Assembly: GCA_944325875.1 (NCBI GenBank)
Contig: CALVBU010000002.1
Location: forward strand, 1 to 64,000
Direction of reading: 5' to 3'
DNA length: 64,000 nt
Source of the DNA: Candidatus Gastranaerophilales bacterium
GTDB taxonomy: Bacteria; Cyanobacteriota; Vampirovibrionia; Gastranaerophilales; Gastranaerophilaceae
The stretch's first letter is position 1, and each line of letters starts with the position of its first letter. Shown here piece by piece: positions 54,957 to 64,000 of the stretch. Below the pieces are notes generated by a model that saw only the letters and a list, made by a program, of their open reading frames with translations, did no database searches and had not been told where the DNA came from. The translations under genes and the position numbers were made by a program.

Positions 54957-56042
54957 TTATATAAAGTCCGCTAGAATATAATTACTTACCAAAATACCTT
55001 CATCTGATAATTTATAACCATTTTCTGTTTTTATAAAATGTTTCGTAGATACATATTTTTGCAAAATCTTTGCGTATTTTGTTTCAAAATCAATGTCAAA
55101 TTTTTGGTTAATTTCATTGACATTAAGACCTTTCATCTTTCTAAAACCTAAAAATATTTCTTCTTCCAACTGCTCATTTTTATCAACACAATGAGTTAAA
55201 TTATGAATATGAGGGAATTTAAAATAAGTATCAAAATCTTCGTAATTAGAATACCTTACACCATCCTTATATCCATGAGCAGCAATTCCAAAACCATAAT
55301 AAGAATTATTGTCCCAATAATTTAAATTGTGTCTTGACTCAAAACCAGTTCTAGCAAAATTACTTATCTCGTAATGTTCAAAACCAGAATTAGTTAAAAA
55401 CTCAATTGCTTTCAAATACATATCAGCCTGCATATCACCATCAGGAAGATTTTCAGGAAGGTGAGAATAAAAATAACAACCCTCTTCAACTTTTAGGCCA
55501 TAAAGCGAAATATGATTTACACCTAACCCAACCGCAGTTTTTAAGTCACTAATAAATTGTTCAATATTTTGACTTGGCAAACCATAAATAAAATCAAGAC
55601 TAATATTATCAAAATCAGCTTCTTGAGCTAGTTTTACCGAATTTTTTACTTGCTCAGAATTATGTCTTCTTCCAATTACCTTTAATATCTCATCATCAAA
55701 AGTTTGACAACCCAAACTTATTCGATTAATACCTGCATCTTTTAAACCTGATAAGTATTCATAATCAAGAGTTTCAGGATTTAATTCCATAGTTATTTCA
55801 ACATTTTTAGAAAATGTAAAATTATCAATTATATTTTTTACGTCTTCAATCTCTAAAATAGAAGGAGTTCCTCCGCCGATGTATAAAGTTTCCAAAGGCT
55901 CGTTTTCGTAGAAATATTGAATTTCTTTTTGCAAAGCTGATAAATACTGCTCTTTTAATTCCAATGTCGGATATGAAACAAATGAACAATATTTGCATTT
56001 TGATTTACAAAAAGGTATGTGGATATAAGCATTTTTTACCAT
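54957..56042 (-). CDS. hemW: HemW-type radical SAM heme chaperone (coproporphyrinogen oxidase-like)
   Basis: A 361-residue radical SAM protein. The cluster motif is CKSKCKYCSF (about 12-21), with the GGGTPS SAM-binding glycines (about 58) and the downstream ELNPETLD, LGCQTFDDEIL and DFIYGLPSQ segments. It lacks the N-terminal extension and extra cysteine spacing of true HemN, so the heme-chaperone HemW is more likely. Last gene of the export-gate operon, 30 bases after fliR. Confidence 0.92.
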   Translation of the reverse strand: MVKNAYIHIPFCKSKCKYCSFVSYPTLELKEQYLSALQKEIQYFYENEPLETLYIGGGTPSILEIEDVKNIIDNFTFSKNVEITMELNPETLDYEYLSGLKDAGINRISLGCQTFDDEILKVIGRRHNSEQVKNSVKLAQEADFDNISLDFIYGLPSQNIEQFISDLKTAVGLGVNHISLYGLKVEEGCYFYSHLPENLPDGDMQADMYLKAIEFLTNSGFEHYEISNFARTGFESRHNLNYWDNNSYYGFGIAAHGYKDGVRYSNYEDFDTYFKFPHIHNLTHCVDKNEQLEEEIFLGFRKMKGLNVNEINQKFDIDFETKYAKILQKYVSTKHFIKTENGYKLSDEGILVSNYILADFI

Positions 56043-56072
56043 ATATATATTTTAGTATAAAAAATCAAATGC

Positions 56073-56852
56073 CTAAAATATATTTGCATAAGATAAAAAG
56101 TAATCTGTAATAACATTAAGCAACATAGGTAAAATCCATACCATAATTGCAGCTCCGAATACAGGTTTAAACAGAAAGCTTAATTGGAAAACGTTAACTT
56201 GAGGTGCAGTTTTAGAAATTACACCTAAAATAATATCTTGCCCAAGTGTTGCAAGTAAAACCGGAGATGCAATTTGCAATCCCATATACAAGACATTTGA
56301 TGTCATTTTTATTAGATAATCCATATTGACAATTTTCATCAAAGGGACTGAAGTTGCAAAAAGTGGAAAAATATCAAAACTTCTCATAAAAGCTTTTATC
56401 AGCCAATAAATTCCACCCAACTGAATAAAAATTAAAACCCCTAATAATGAAATAATTTTGGTTAAAATAGAAACCTGACTGGATGTTGTTGGGTCCAAAA
56501 CCATCGCAGAAGAAAGCCCCATTTGCATATTAATCATATCGGCACCAGCATCAATAGCTAAAAGAATTAACTGAGCCATATAACCAATCATTGCCCCAAC
56601 TGCAAAATTCAAGATAATAGAAAGAAGCATAGAATCTTCCATACCCATCTTATCAGGCTTGATAAGCGCGGTTATACAAATTGTCATTAAAAATGCTAAA
56701 GCAATTTTTATCATCCCTGGCATTTCTTTTCTGTTAAATACAGGGGCAAATCTGAAAAAACCAATCATTCTCGCAAAAACATAAATACCTGACAAAAGTG
56801 AGGTATTTATTTGAGGAAATAATTTCACGATTTCTGCGATAATTTGTTCCAT
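56073..56852 (-). CDS. fliR: flagellar/type III export protein FliR
   Basis: A 259-residue inner-membrane component of the export gate with about six spans (SctT/FliR family). It starts with YVFARMIGFFRFAPVFNRK and continues with IGYMAQLILLAIDAGADMINMQMG (about 88-111). Length and order after fliQ (one base apart) fit FliR; no FlhB fusion is present. Confidence 0.93.
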   Translation of the reverse strand: MEQIIAEIVKLFPQINTSLLSGIYVFARMIGFFRFAPVFNRKEMPGMIKIALAFLMTICITALIKPDKMGMEDSMLLSIILNFAVGAMIGYMAQLILLAIDAGADMINMQMGLSSAMVLDPTTSSQVSILTKIISLLGVLIFIQLGGIYWLIKAFMRSFDIFPLFATSVPLMKIVNMDYLIKMTSNVLYMGLQIASPVLLATLGQDIILGVISKTAPQVNVFQLSFLFKPVFGAAIMVWILPMLLNVITDYFLSYANIF

Positions 56853-56853
56853 A

Positions 56854-57345
56854 TTAGTTTCCTAAAATTCTTCTAGTCTCAACTAAATCAGGTTTTGGAT
56901 TTGGAGATCTGTTTGAAGGAATAGTTCTAATTCTTTCTTCATTACGAATAAATGGAATTTTTCCAGGATTTTTCATTATGTAATCAATATTTTGTTGGTT
57001 TCTGAATTTATCAGGAGCCAAACTTCCATAAGGAGAAGTATATCTATAGTAATCAGCAGCCAAAACATAACTATCATTTTTAGGAACAACTTGGAATGCA
57101 AGGTTCATACCTTCATAGAATAAATTATTTAATATTCTTATGAAACCAAAGCCTCCTATTACAATAACTAAAAATACTGCCAAGATTTTTGGAGCAGCAG
57201 CAATTGTTTGTTCCTGAACCTGAGTTACAGCCTGCAAAATACCTACAACAAGTCCGACACCAGCCGCTACAAGCACGCAAGGCATTGAAATCGTAAGCAT
57301 TACCAGAAACCCTCTTGCTAAATATTCAGCTAAAACTTCTATCAT
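56854..57345 (-). CDS. fliQ: FliQ with an unusual C-terminal extension
   Basis: A 163-residue protein. Residues 1-88 form an ordinary FliQ/SctS with two spans (VLVAAGVGLVVGILQAVTQ and PKILAVFLVIVIGGFGFIRI). FliQ is normally about 90 residues; here a further 75 follow, hydrophilic, Tyr/Pro/Arg/Asn-rich (SYVLAADYYRYTSPYG and then IPSNRSPNPKPDLVETR), with no frameshift and continuous up to fliR. The stop is one base before the fliR start. Confidence 0.92.
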   Translation of the reverse strand: MIEVLAEYLARGFLVMLTISMPCVLVAAGVGLVVGILQAVTQVQEQTIAAAPKILAVFLVIVIGGFGFIRILNNLFYEGMNLAFQVVPKNDSYVLAADYYRYTSPYGSLAPDKFRNQQNIDYIMKNPGKIPFIRNEERIRTIPSNRSPNPKPDLVETRRILGN

Positions 57346-57365
57346 TTATAACCTCTCCAAAATTT

Positions 57366-58007
57366 TTAATTGTAACTTGAAACAAGTCCTTGTACGATTA
57401 AAGCCCAACCATCAACCGCAATAAATATCAACAACTTAAACGGCAATGAAATAATTGTAGGCGATAACATAAACATACCAAGTGCTAACAAGATATTTGC
57501 AACAACCAAATCCAGTACAATAAATGGTACAAATATTACAAAACCTATCTCAAAAGCAGTTTTTAATTCACTGATAATATAAGCAGGCGCAACCTCCCAT
57601 ATGGTAATTTCATCAGGAGATTCAGGAGGCCTTTTTTTAGATAATTCTATAAAAAATGCCAAGTCAGATTCTCTTGTCTGCTTCATCATAAATTCTTTTA
57701 AAGGTTTAGACCCTTCATCAATAGCGGCAACAATATTTTGATTTTTCTGATAAGGAACACTCCCCATCTCATACATTTTTTGGAAAGTACCGCCCATAGT
57801 ATAAAATGTCAAAATCATTGAAAGTCCAATAATAACAATTGATGGAGGAACTTGTTGTGTACCCATTGCTGTCTTTAGCATTGAAAATACAATTACAAAC
57901 CTCAAAAAACTGGTCATACAGCAAAACACTAATGGCAATAACGAAAATAACGTCATTACTATTAATATTTGTATAACCGGATTTATATCACTTAAAACAT
58001 TTTGCAT
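57366..58007 (-). CDS. fliP: flagellar/type III export protein FliP
   Basis: A 213-residue gate subunit (SctR/FliP family). Signatures: TSFLRFVIVFSMLKTAMGTQ (about 32-51) and the end SPTIISLPFKLLIFIAVDGW (about 181-200). It has no cleavable signal peptide, so is about 30 residues shorter than E. coli FliP and nearer the length of virulence-type SctR. AGGAAG ribosome binding site. Confidence 0.95.
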   Translation of the reverse strand: MQNVLSDINPVIQILIVMTLFSLLPLVFCCMTSFLRFVIVFSMLKTAMGTQQVPPSIVIIGLSMILTFYTMGGTFQKMYEMGSVPYQKNQNIVAAIDEGSKPLKEFMMKQTRESDLAFFIELSKKRPPESPDEITIWEVAPAYIISELKTAFEIGFVIFVPFIVLDLVVANILLALGMFMLSPTIISLPFKLLIFIAVDGWALIVQGLVSSYN

Positions 58008-58021
58008 TATTAAATACTTCC

Positions 58022-58411
58022 TTAGTTGTTAATTTTTCTCACCATATTATGAAGAACATCATTGCTTTTTTTAGGAAAAGCCGAAATCACAGGTAGATCA
58101 TCAATACTATCTGAAACATTTTCAAGCTTTAATTCTCTTTTGTGAGGTACAGAAACATGAGTTTCATCAAGTTTTGAAATTAATGTTGTTTTATCAACAT
58201 CACCTGCAATCAAAAATCTTTCATTTCCTGCCCTTACAACATATAGATTTTTTCTTGGGGCAATAGAAATAGATTCTTCTACACTCAGGAAACCTGATTT
58301 TTTAGAACAATCTCCTCCAAGTGCAAATTTTTTATACAACATTAAGGCAAAGAAAATTAAACCAATCATTGCCATTGTATAAACTGCGAAATTAACTAAG
58401 TATCCACCCAT
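58022..58411 (-). CDS. fliO: FliO-like export gate assembly protein
   Basis: A 129-residue protein with one N-terminal span (about 8-25, VYTMAMIGLIFFALML) and a cytoplasmic part with FLSVEESISIAPRKNLYVVRAG and ERFLIAGDVDKTTLI, the FliO pattern. FliO helps FliP assemble in flagella and is absent from virulence-type systems, so this gene favours a flagellar origin for the cluster. It lies 14 bases before fliP. Confidence 0.8.
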   Translation of the reverse strand: MGGYLVNFAVYTMAMIGLIFFALMLYKKFALGGDCSKKSGFLSVEESISIAPRKNLYVVRAGNERFLIAGDVDKTTLISKLDETHVSVPHKRELKLENVSDSIDDLPVISAFPKKSNDVLHNMVRKINN

Positions 58412-58439
58412 AGTCCCCTCAATTCTTAATTAAATAAAA

Positions 58440-59684
58440 TTAAATATCTTCATCTTCCAGTTCAAAATCACTGTAATCGAATTCATCTTCCTCATCTGCA
58501 CCACCGGCATTATTATCAACTTGCGGAGGTCCTGCAGGTGCTGGACTATTATCATATTCAACAGGTTGCGGAGCAACCGCCTGAGCCCCTGGCTGCTGAG
58601 GTATTCCTTGAGCCTGCTCTTCAATTTCATCAGCACTTTTTTGAACTATATCACTGACTTTGACCCCATATCTATCATTAATAATAACAAGTTCACCGTG
58701 CCCGATAACCTTGTTTTCAACTCTTAGAGTAACTTTATTGTCATACAAAGCTGCAACATCAACAACAAGTCCTTCTTCTATTTTCTTTAAATCACCAAGA
58801 GTAATTTTTACAGGATCTAATTCTGCGTACATATCAACTTCTATACTATCCCATAAGTTATTTGGTTCTTCAGACATTTCTTCTCCTCCGTTATCATCCA
58901 GCGGATGAACTAATTCCATATTAGGGTCAATAAACATTTTATTTGTGTAATCCTGCAAAAATACTTTCCATACTTGCAGATTACTTTTTTCTAAAACAAT
59001 TATATCTTCAGGTTCAAGCCCTTTTAGATCTTTAACTGTAAATCTTGTTGCCCCAATTTCAATTTTAACTTTTACCGGGCATTTATAAAAATCCTTATTC
59101 TCAAACTTTAGAGATTTACACTCAATTCTATTAGGTTTTAACCTTCCATCCGGTACAGATATAATAAATTTTCCCATAGCATTTTCTTCTTCATCTTTTA
59201 TAAGAAAAGTCACATGGGTCATATCAAAATTTGTTCTTTTAAAATTAACAACTGGAGGCGGTTCCAAAAACTGCAGAATAATCTGATAAACATAATCATT
59301 AAACGCAGTCATAATCTCGCCTTCCAAATCCGAAAGCTTGTTAATATTAAACGCTCTATTAGGACGACCTAACGCTCTATTTAACAATAAAGCAACAGCC
59401 TGTTCAGAAATCCTTAAAAACATATCGTAGAATTTATCAATTCTAACTTTTGTAACGAAATAAGATTCTTTAGTTTGGAGTAAATTAATATTTCGACTAA
59501 CACCCATCAACTCACATTTCAAACCGGGCGCAAAAAATCCGTCACTTGATTTTTGCATAGCAAGCGGGAATAATTTCTGAAACCAGTCATATTCAGCATA
59601 TAAGTTATCTGATGTAGATTTACATTTTTCCATTATATTACTAACTATCCCCTTATTTCGTCCGGTAAGTTGAGTTTTCCCCAC
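58440..59684 (-). CDS. SpoA-domain rotor protein (FliM/FliN/SctQ-like)
   Basis: A 414-residue protein starting at GTG 59684. The C-terminal SpoA domain (about 295-362: ITLGDLKKIEEGLVVDVAAL, then NKVIGHGELVIINDRYGVKV) is clearly FliN/FliM type. The N-terminal 280 residues resemble a FliM-like middle part but lack the CheY-binding peptide. A disordered Pro/Gln/Ala linker and an acidic end (EEDEFDYSDFELEDEDI) finish it. It may be a single protein doing FliM and FliN work. First gene of the cluster; no Shine-Dalgarno is seen, and a TATAAT lies nine bases before the GTG. Confidence 0.82.
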   Translation of the reverse strand: MGKTQLTGRNKGIVSNIMEKCKSTSDNLYAEYDWFQKLFPLAMQKSSDGFFAPGLKCELMGVSRNINLLQTKESYFVTKVRIDKFYDMFLRISEQAVALLLNRALGRPNRAFNINKLSDLEGEIMTAFNDYVYQIILQFLEPPPVVNFKRTNFDMTHVTFLIKDEEENAMGKFIISVPDGRLKPNRIECKSLKFENKDFYKCPVKVKIEIGATRFTVKDLKGLEPEDIIVLEKSNLQVWKVFLQDYTNKMFIDPNMELVHPLDDNGGEEMSEEPNNLWDSIEVDMYAELDPVKITLGDLKKIEEGLVVDVAALYDNKVTLRVENKVIGHGELVIINDRYGVKVSDIVQKSADEIEEQAQGIPQQPGAQAVAPQPVEYDNSPAPAGPPQVDNNAGGADEEDEFDYSDFELEDEDI

Positions 59685-59807
59685 AAATACAATATTATAT
59701 TTTTCCTGACTTCACATCAACTTTTTAATGTATTTTTTACAAAAAGCAAGTTTTTATTAAAATAACAGTAATTTCTAATAGTAAACAAATAATTAAAAAA
59801 TTCTTAA

Positions 59808-59831
59808 GGATTTAAGTTTTTTATAAAATCC
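59808..59831. promoter_or_regulatory. groESL promoter region with inverted repeat, no CIRCE
   Basis: GGATTT (59808-59813) and AAATCC (59826-59831) form a 6-12-6 inverted repeat just upstream of TATAAT (59842-59847), overlapping the likely -35. No CIRCE element (TTAGCACTC-N9-GAGTGCTAA) is present, so HrcA control is not indicated. The repeat may be an operator or chance. Confidence 0.35.
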
Positions 59832-59874
59832 GTTATATAAATATAATGTAAAAGGTTAAAAAAGGAGAGAAAAT

Positions 59875-60162
59875 ATGTTAAAACCATTAGGCGACAGAAT
59901 CGTAGTAAAAGTTATTGAAGATACAGAACAAACATCAGGCGGAATTTTTATCCCTGATAGCGCAAAAGAAAAACCACAAAAAGGTGAAGTCGTTGCAGTA
60001 GGTCTTGGAAAAATGAATGAAAAAGGTGAAAGAGAACCTATGGATGTTGCAGTAGGACAAGTTGTTCTTTACGCAAAATACGCAGGTACTGACGTAAAAC
60101 AAGGCGACGTTACATACAAAATTCTTTCAATTAAAGATGCCTTGGCAATTGTAGAAGCTTAA
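59875..60162 (+). CDS. groES: co-chaperonin GroES
   Basis: A 95-residue lid of the GroEL chaperonin. It shows [20 protein letters not shown], the mobile-loop [16 protein letters not shown] (about 23-38) and the [20 protein letters not shown] end. Length is normal. AAGGAGAG ribosome binding site; groEL begins 34 bases after the stop. Confidence 0.98.
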   Translation: MLKPLGDRIVVKVIEDTEQTSGGIFIPDSAKEKPQKGEVVAVGLGKMNEKGEREPMDVAVGQVVLYAKYAGTDVKQGDVTYKILSIKDALAIVEA

Positions 60163-60181
60163 TTAATACACTAGTAGATAG

Positions 60182-61840
<1,659 letters not shown>

Positions 61841-61862
61841 TACGCTTCATATATAATGACTT

Positions 61863-61895
61863 AAAAAAGACAGGTTTTAATAGCCTGTCTTTTTT
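61863..61895 (+). terminator. groESL intrinsic terminator
   Basis: A 12-bp stem (61863-61874, ending GACAGG, with 61884-61895) followed by T residues, just after the groEL stop. The A-run on the other side makes it weakly bidirectional toward cysK. Confidence 0.9.
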
Positions 61896-61993
61896 ATTAT
61901 TCCTCCAAAATATTATCACATTTTTAAATAATAATCTTACAATATAAAAATAATACTCACATTTAATATTATTGAATATTTTTAATATATTAA

Positions 61994-62911
61994 TCAGTTA
62001 AATAATTCACTGGATAAATATCTTTCACCACTATCAGGTAAAATTACTACAATTAATTTTCCAATATTTTCATCACGTTTTGAAAGCTCGTTAGCAGCCC
62101 ACATCGCTGCACCTGCAGATATCCCAGAAAGAATACCCTCTTTTATAGCAAGTTTTCTTGCCATATCAAGAGCATTATTATCTGATACAGGTATTATTTC
62201 ATCAACTAAGTTCTCATCAAAATTATCAGGTACAAAATTAGCACCAATACCTTGAATTTTATGTGCACCAGCACATTTACCTGCAAGAACTTGTGAACTT
62301 TCAGGTTCTACTGCAACAGCTTTTATATTAGGATTTTTAGCTTTCAAACCTTTTGCAATACCGGAAATAGTCCCCCCAGTACCAACACCTGCAACAATTA
62401 TATCAACTTTACCATCTGTATCTTTCCAAATTTCTTCTGCTGTAGTCAAAACATGACTTTCAGGATTTGCAGGATTTGCAAACTGTTGAGGAATAAAAGA
62501 ATTTTTTATTTCCATATGTAATTCTTCAGCTTTATCTACAGCTCCTTGCATACCTTTTGCCCCATCTGTCAATACAAGTTCAGCGCCATAGGCCTGAAGT
62601 AATTTACGACGTTCAAGACTCATTGTCTCTGGCATAGTCAATATCATTCGATAACCTTTTATCGCGCAAACCATAGCAAGACCAATTCCGGTATTGCCAC
62701 TTGTAGGTTCAATAATCACGGTATCTTTATTAATTAAACCAGCTTGTTCAGCCTTTAATATCATATTTAAAGCAGGACGATCCTTAATTGAACCTGCAGG
62801 ATTTCTTGATTCAATTTTAACTGCAACAAAAGCCTTCCCCTCATTTAATTTATTAATTTTAACAAGTGGAGTATTTCCTATTAAATCTATCAAACTATTT
62901 GCTATATTCAT
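61994..62911 (-). CDS. cysK: cysteine synthase (O-acetylserine sulfhydrylase)
   Basis: A 305-residue pyridoxal-phosphate enzyme joining O-acetylserine and sulfide. The PLP lysine is in [14 protein letters not shown] (about 39-52); [12 protein letters not shown] (about 68-79) and the phosphate-binding [14 protein letters not shown] (about 174-187) follow; the C-terminus has [11 protein letters not shown] (about 264). The start overlaps the hydE stop by four bases (ATGA) with AAGGAG upstream, so hydE and cysK are translationally coupled. Confidence 0.95.
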   Translation of the reverse strand: MNIANSLIDLIGNTPLVKINKLNEGKAFVAVKIESRNPAGSIKDRPALNMILKAEQAGLINKDTVIIEPTSGNTGIGLAMVCAIKGYRMILTMPETMSLERRKLLQAYGAELVLTDGAKGMQGAVDKAEELHMEIKNSFIPQQFANPANPESHVLTTAEEIWKDTDGKVDIIVAGVGTGGTISGIAKGLKAKNPNIKAVAVEPESSQVLAGKCAGAHKIQGIGANFVPDNFDENLVDEIIPVSDNNALDMARKLAIKEGILSGISAGAAMWAANELSKRDENIGKLIVVILPDSGERYLSSELFN

Positions 62912-63924
62912 AAAGATCTCCTTACCTTTCTATAACCCTTTGTAGATGAAATTTGTCTTCCTATTTGTTTTAATTTAGCTTCTAACTGCTTATAATTAAC
63001 ATTTGCCTTATTAGGATAAATTTCATACTTGCATCTAATATCTTCAGCTGTAATATTAGGCATAATAACATTTGCACCAGACTGAAGTGCCATTATTCTT
63101 CCGTTAGGATTTAAAGTTTCCATAGCAGTTGTCGCAGGAATATTGATATCTGGCAACAATAATCGAGTAATTGCCATTACTTTTAAAGCAAGCTCAAAAC
63201 TTCCATTCTCAGCATTTTTTAAAGGCGTTTGAGGATGAGGGATAAGAGGTCCAATACCAATCATATCTGCATCCAACTCTTTAAAAAATAAAATATCATC
63301 AGCTAAAGATTCTAGACTCTGACCTGGAAGACCAATCAAACAGCCAGTTCCGGTTTCATAACCAAGTTTTTTTAAATTAAATAAACAAATTTTCCTATTT
63401 TCAAAATCTGCATTAGGGTGCATTTTCATATATAAATCTTTATCAGTAGTTTCAATTCTGAGCAAAAATCTATCTGCCCCAGCCTCTTTTAGAATTTTAT
63501 AATCTTCAAAATTCCTTTCCCCAATAGATAAAGTTAAAGCTAGGTCAAGTTTCTTTATCTCTGAGATAATTTGAGCCATCTCATCAACTTTATAAGCTAA
63601 ATCTTCTCCTGATTGCAAAACTACAGTTTTATAACCAAAATCATAAGCCTGTCTCGCTAATTGAATAATTTGATCAGAACTTAATCTATATCTGTCTACA
63701 CATAAGTTTTCTGCACGTATTCCACAATATAAACAGTTACAATGGCAAAAATTTGAAAACTCAATCAAAGCTCTTAAATGAACTTCATCTCCAACAAATT
63801 CTTTTCTAAGAGAATCAGCAGCCTTGAACAACTCCTGATTTATACTTTCATCTTGTAATAACTGAACGATTTCATCTTTAGAAAGAATGTGTTCAAATTT
63901 TGCTTTTTCAATTATTTTATTCAT
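62908..63924 (-). CDS. hydE: [FeFe]-hydrogenase maturase HydE-type radical SAM protein
   Basis: A 338-residue radical SAM enzyme that helps build the H-cluster of [FeFe]-hydrogenase. The radical SAM cluster motif is [11 protein letters not shown] (about 62-72); VLQSGEDL (about 104), [13 protein letters not shown] (about 130-142), the [11 protein letters not shown] segment and LIPHPQTPL follow. I start at ATG 63924; a TTG at 63942 would add six residues. No Shine-Dalgarno; TATAAT ends six bases before the ATG. HydE and the related PylB and BioB families share the fold; the motifs favour HydE. hydF and hydG are not in the window. Confidence 0.85.
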   Translation of the reverse strand: MNKIIEKAKFEHILSKDEIVQLLQDESINQELFKAADSLRKEFVGDEVHLRALIEFSNFCHCNCLYCGIRAENLCVDRYRLSSDQIIQLARQAYDFGYKTVVLQSGEDLAYKVDEMAQIISEIKKLDLALTLSIGERNFEDYKILKEAGADRFLLRIETTDKDLYMKMHPNADFENRKICLFNLKKLGYETGTGCLIGLPGQSLESLADDILFFKELDADMIGIGPLIPHPQTPLKNAENGSFELALKVMAITRLLLPDINIPATTAMETLNPNGRIMALQSGANVIMPNITAEDIRCKYEIYPNKANVNYKQLEAKLKQIGRQISSTKGYRKVRRSL

Positions 63925-63930
63925 ATTTGA

Positions 63931-63936
63931 ATTATA
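63931..63936 (-). promoter_or_regulatory. -10 box of hydE, leaderless geometry
   Basis: TATAAT on the minus strand, then TCAAAT, then the hydE ATG at 63924, the same six-base spacing as ruvC and proB. The -35 lies in the upstream terminator and is weak. Confidence 0.55.
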
Positions 63937-63948
63937 CAACAAGTATAA

Positions 63949-63976
63949 AAAAACCGCCTTTGATAAGGCGGTTTTT
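63949..63976. terminator. bidirectional intrinsic terminator
   Basis: A 12-bp perfect stem (63949-63960 with 63965-63976), core ACCGCC, four-base loop, with A and T runs. It ends a gene lying beyond the right edge and isolates hydE. The last 24 bases of the window show nothing more. Confidence 0.9.
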
Positions 63977-64000
63977 GAATTCGATTAACGTTTTGAGAAT

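Noticed and set aside
56073-58411. Virulence type III secretion system
   Set aside because: FliO is present and the order is flagellar; no secretin, needle or translocon genes are seen. The short FliP alone is not enough.

Overview
The window is AT-rich, Gram-negative-type bacterial chromosome with no plasmid or phage features. Several traits together point to a gut Gastranaerophilales/Vampirovibrionia-type (non-photosynthetic, 'Melainabacteria') relative of Cyanobacteria. These are three orphan prepilin-like proteins with the FTLAEVLITLG-type N-terminus, a reverse-order rubrerythrin and a HydE [FeFe]-hydrogenase maturase (anaerobic, fermentative life), a small flagellar export gene set, and many lineage-specific coiled-coil proteins. 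The assignment is an inference from gene content; no rRNA gene lies inside the window.

Layout. Positions 1-524 hold two tandem promoters and a leader on the minus strand, best read as the start of an rRNA operon whose 16S gene lies off the left edge. Positions 525-9030 carry a secreted coiled-coil protein, a lytic transglycosylase, manC, an HEXXH metalloprotease, pheT with an SH3-like secreted protein, and a small coiled-coil protein. Positions 9015-12202 form a minus-strand operon of rplI, a MetE/UROD-type zinc methyltransferase, a CooC-like ATPase and folD. Positions 12353-16975 carry a peptide ABC importer (binding protein and two permeases, no ATPase) plus an MgtC protein. Positions 17034-23604 hold lineage-specific small proteins, reverse rubrerythrin behind a Fur-family operator, an orphan DNA methyltransferase, a PiT-type permease and mutL. 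Positions 23668-38610 are mixed housekeeping genes (mtnA, ruvC, aroF, miaB, an acyl-CoA ligase, proA, proB) with pilin-like genes and a glycosyltransferase. Positions 38659-45563 carry gyrA and the dTDP-rhamnose genes rfbC-B-D and rfbA, split by a divergent pilin gene with an unusual structured, G-tract-bearing leader.

Positions 45556-54908 are the most novel stretch: a four-gene minus-strand operon encoding a 1009-residue single-span protein with a TonB-like C-terminus, a small sigma-type factor, a zinc-ribbon/P-loop ATPase/TPR protein and a membrane protein built from three copies of one module, with a small divergent gene beside it. Positions 54957-59684 hold an export-gate operon (SpoA protein, FliO, FliP, FliQ with a long extra tail, FliR) ending in hemW. 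Positions 59875-64000 hold groES-groEL, then hydE-cysK.

Regulation visible in the sequence: most genes have AGGAG-type ribosome binding sites. A set of genes (ruvC, proB, hydE, the HEXXH protease, perhaps oppA) instead has a -10 box exactly six bases before the ATG, which predicts leaderless mRNAs. Bidirectional hairpin terminators sit between many convergent genes. I found no CRISPR array, insertion sequence, tRNA or complete rRNA gene.
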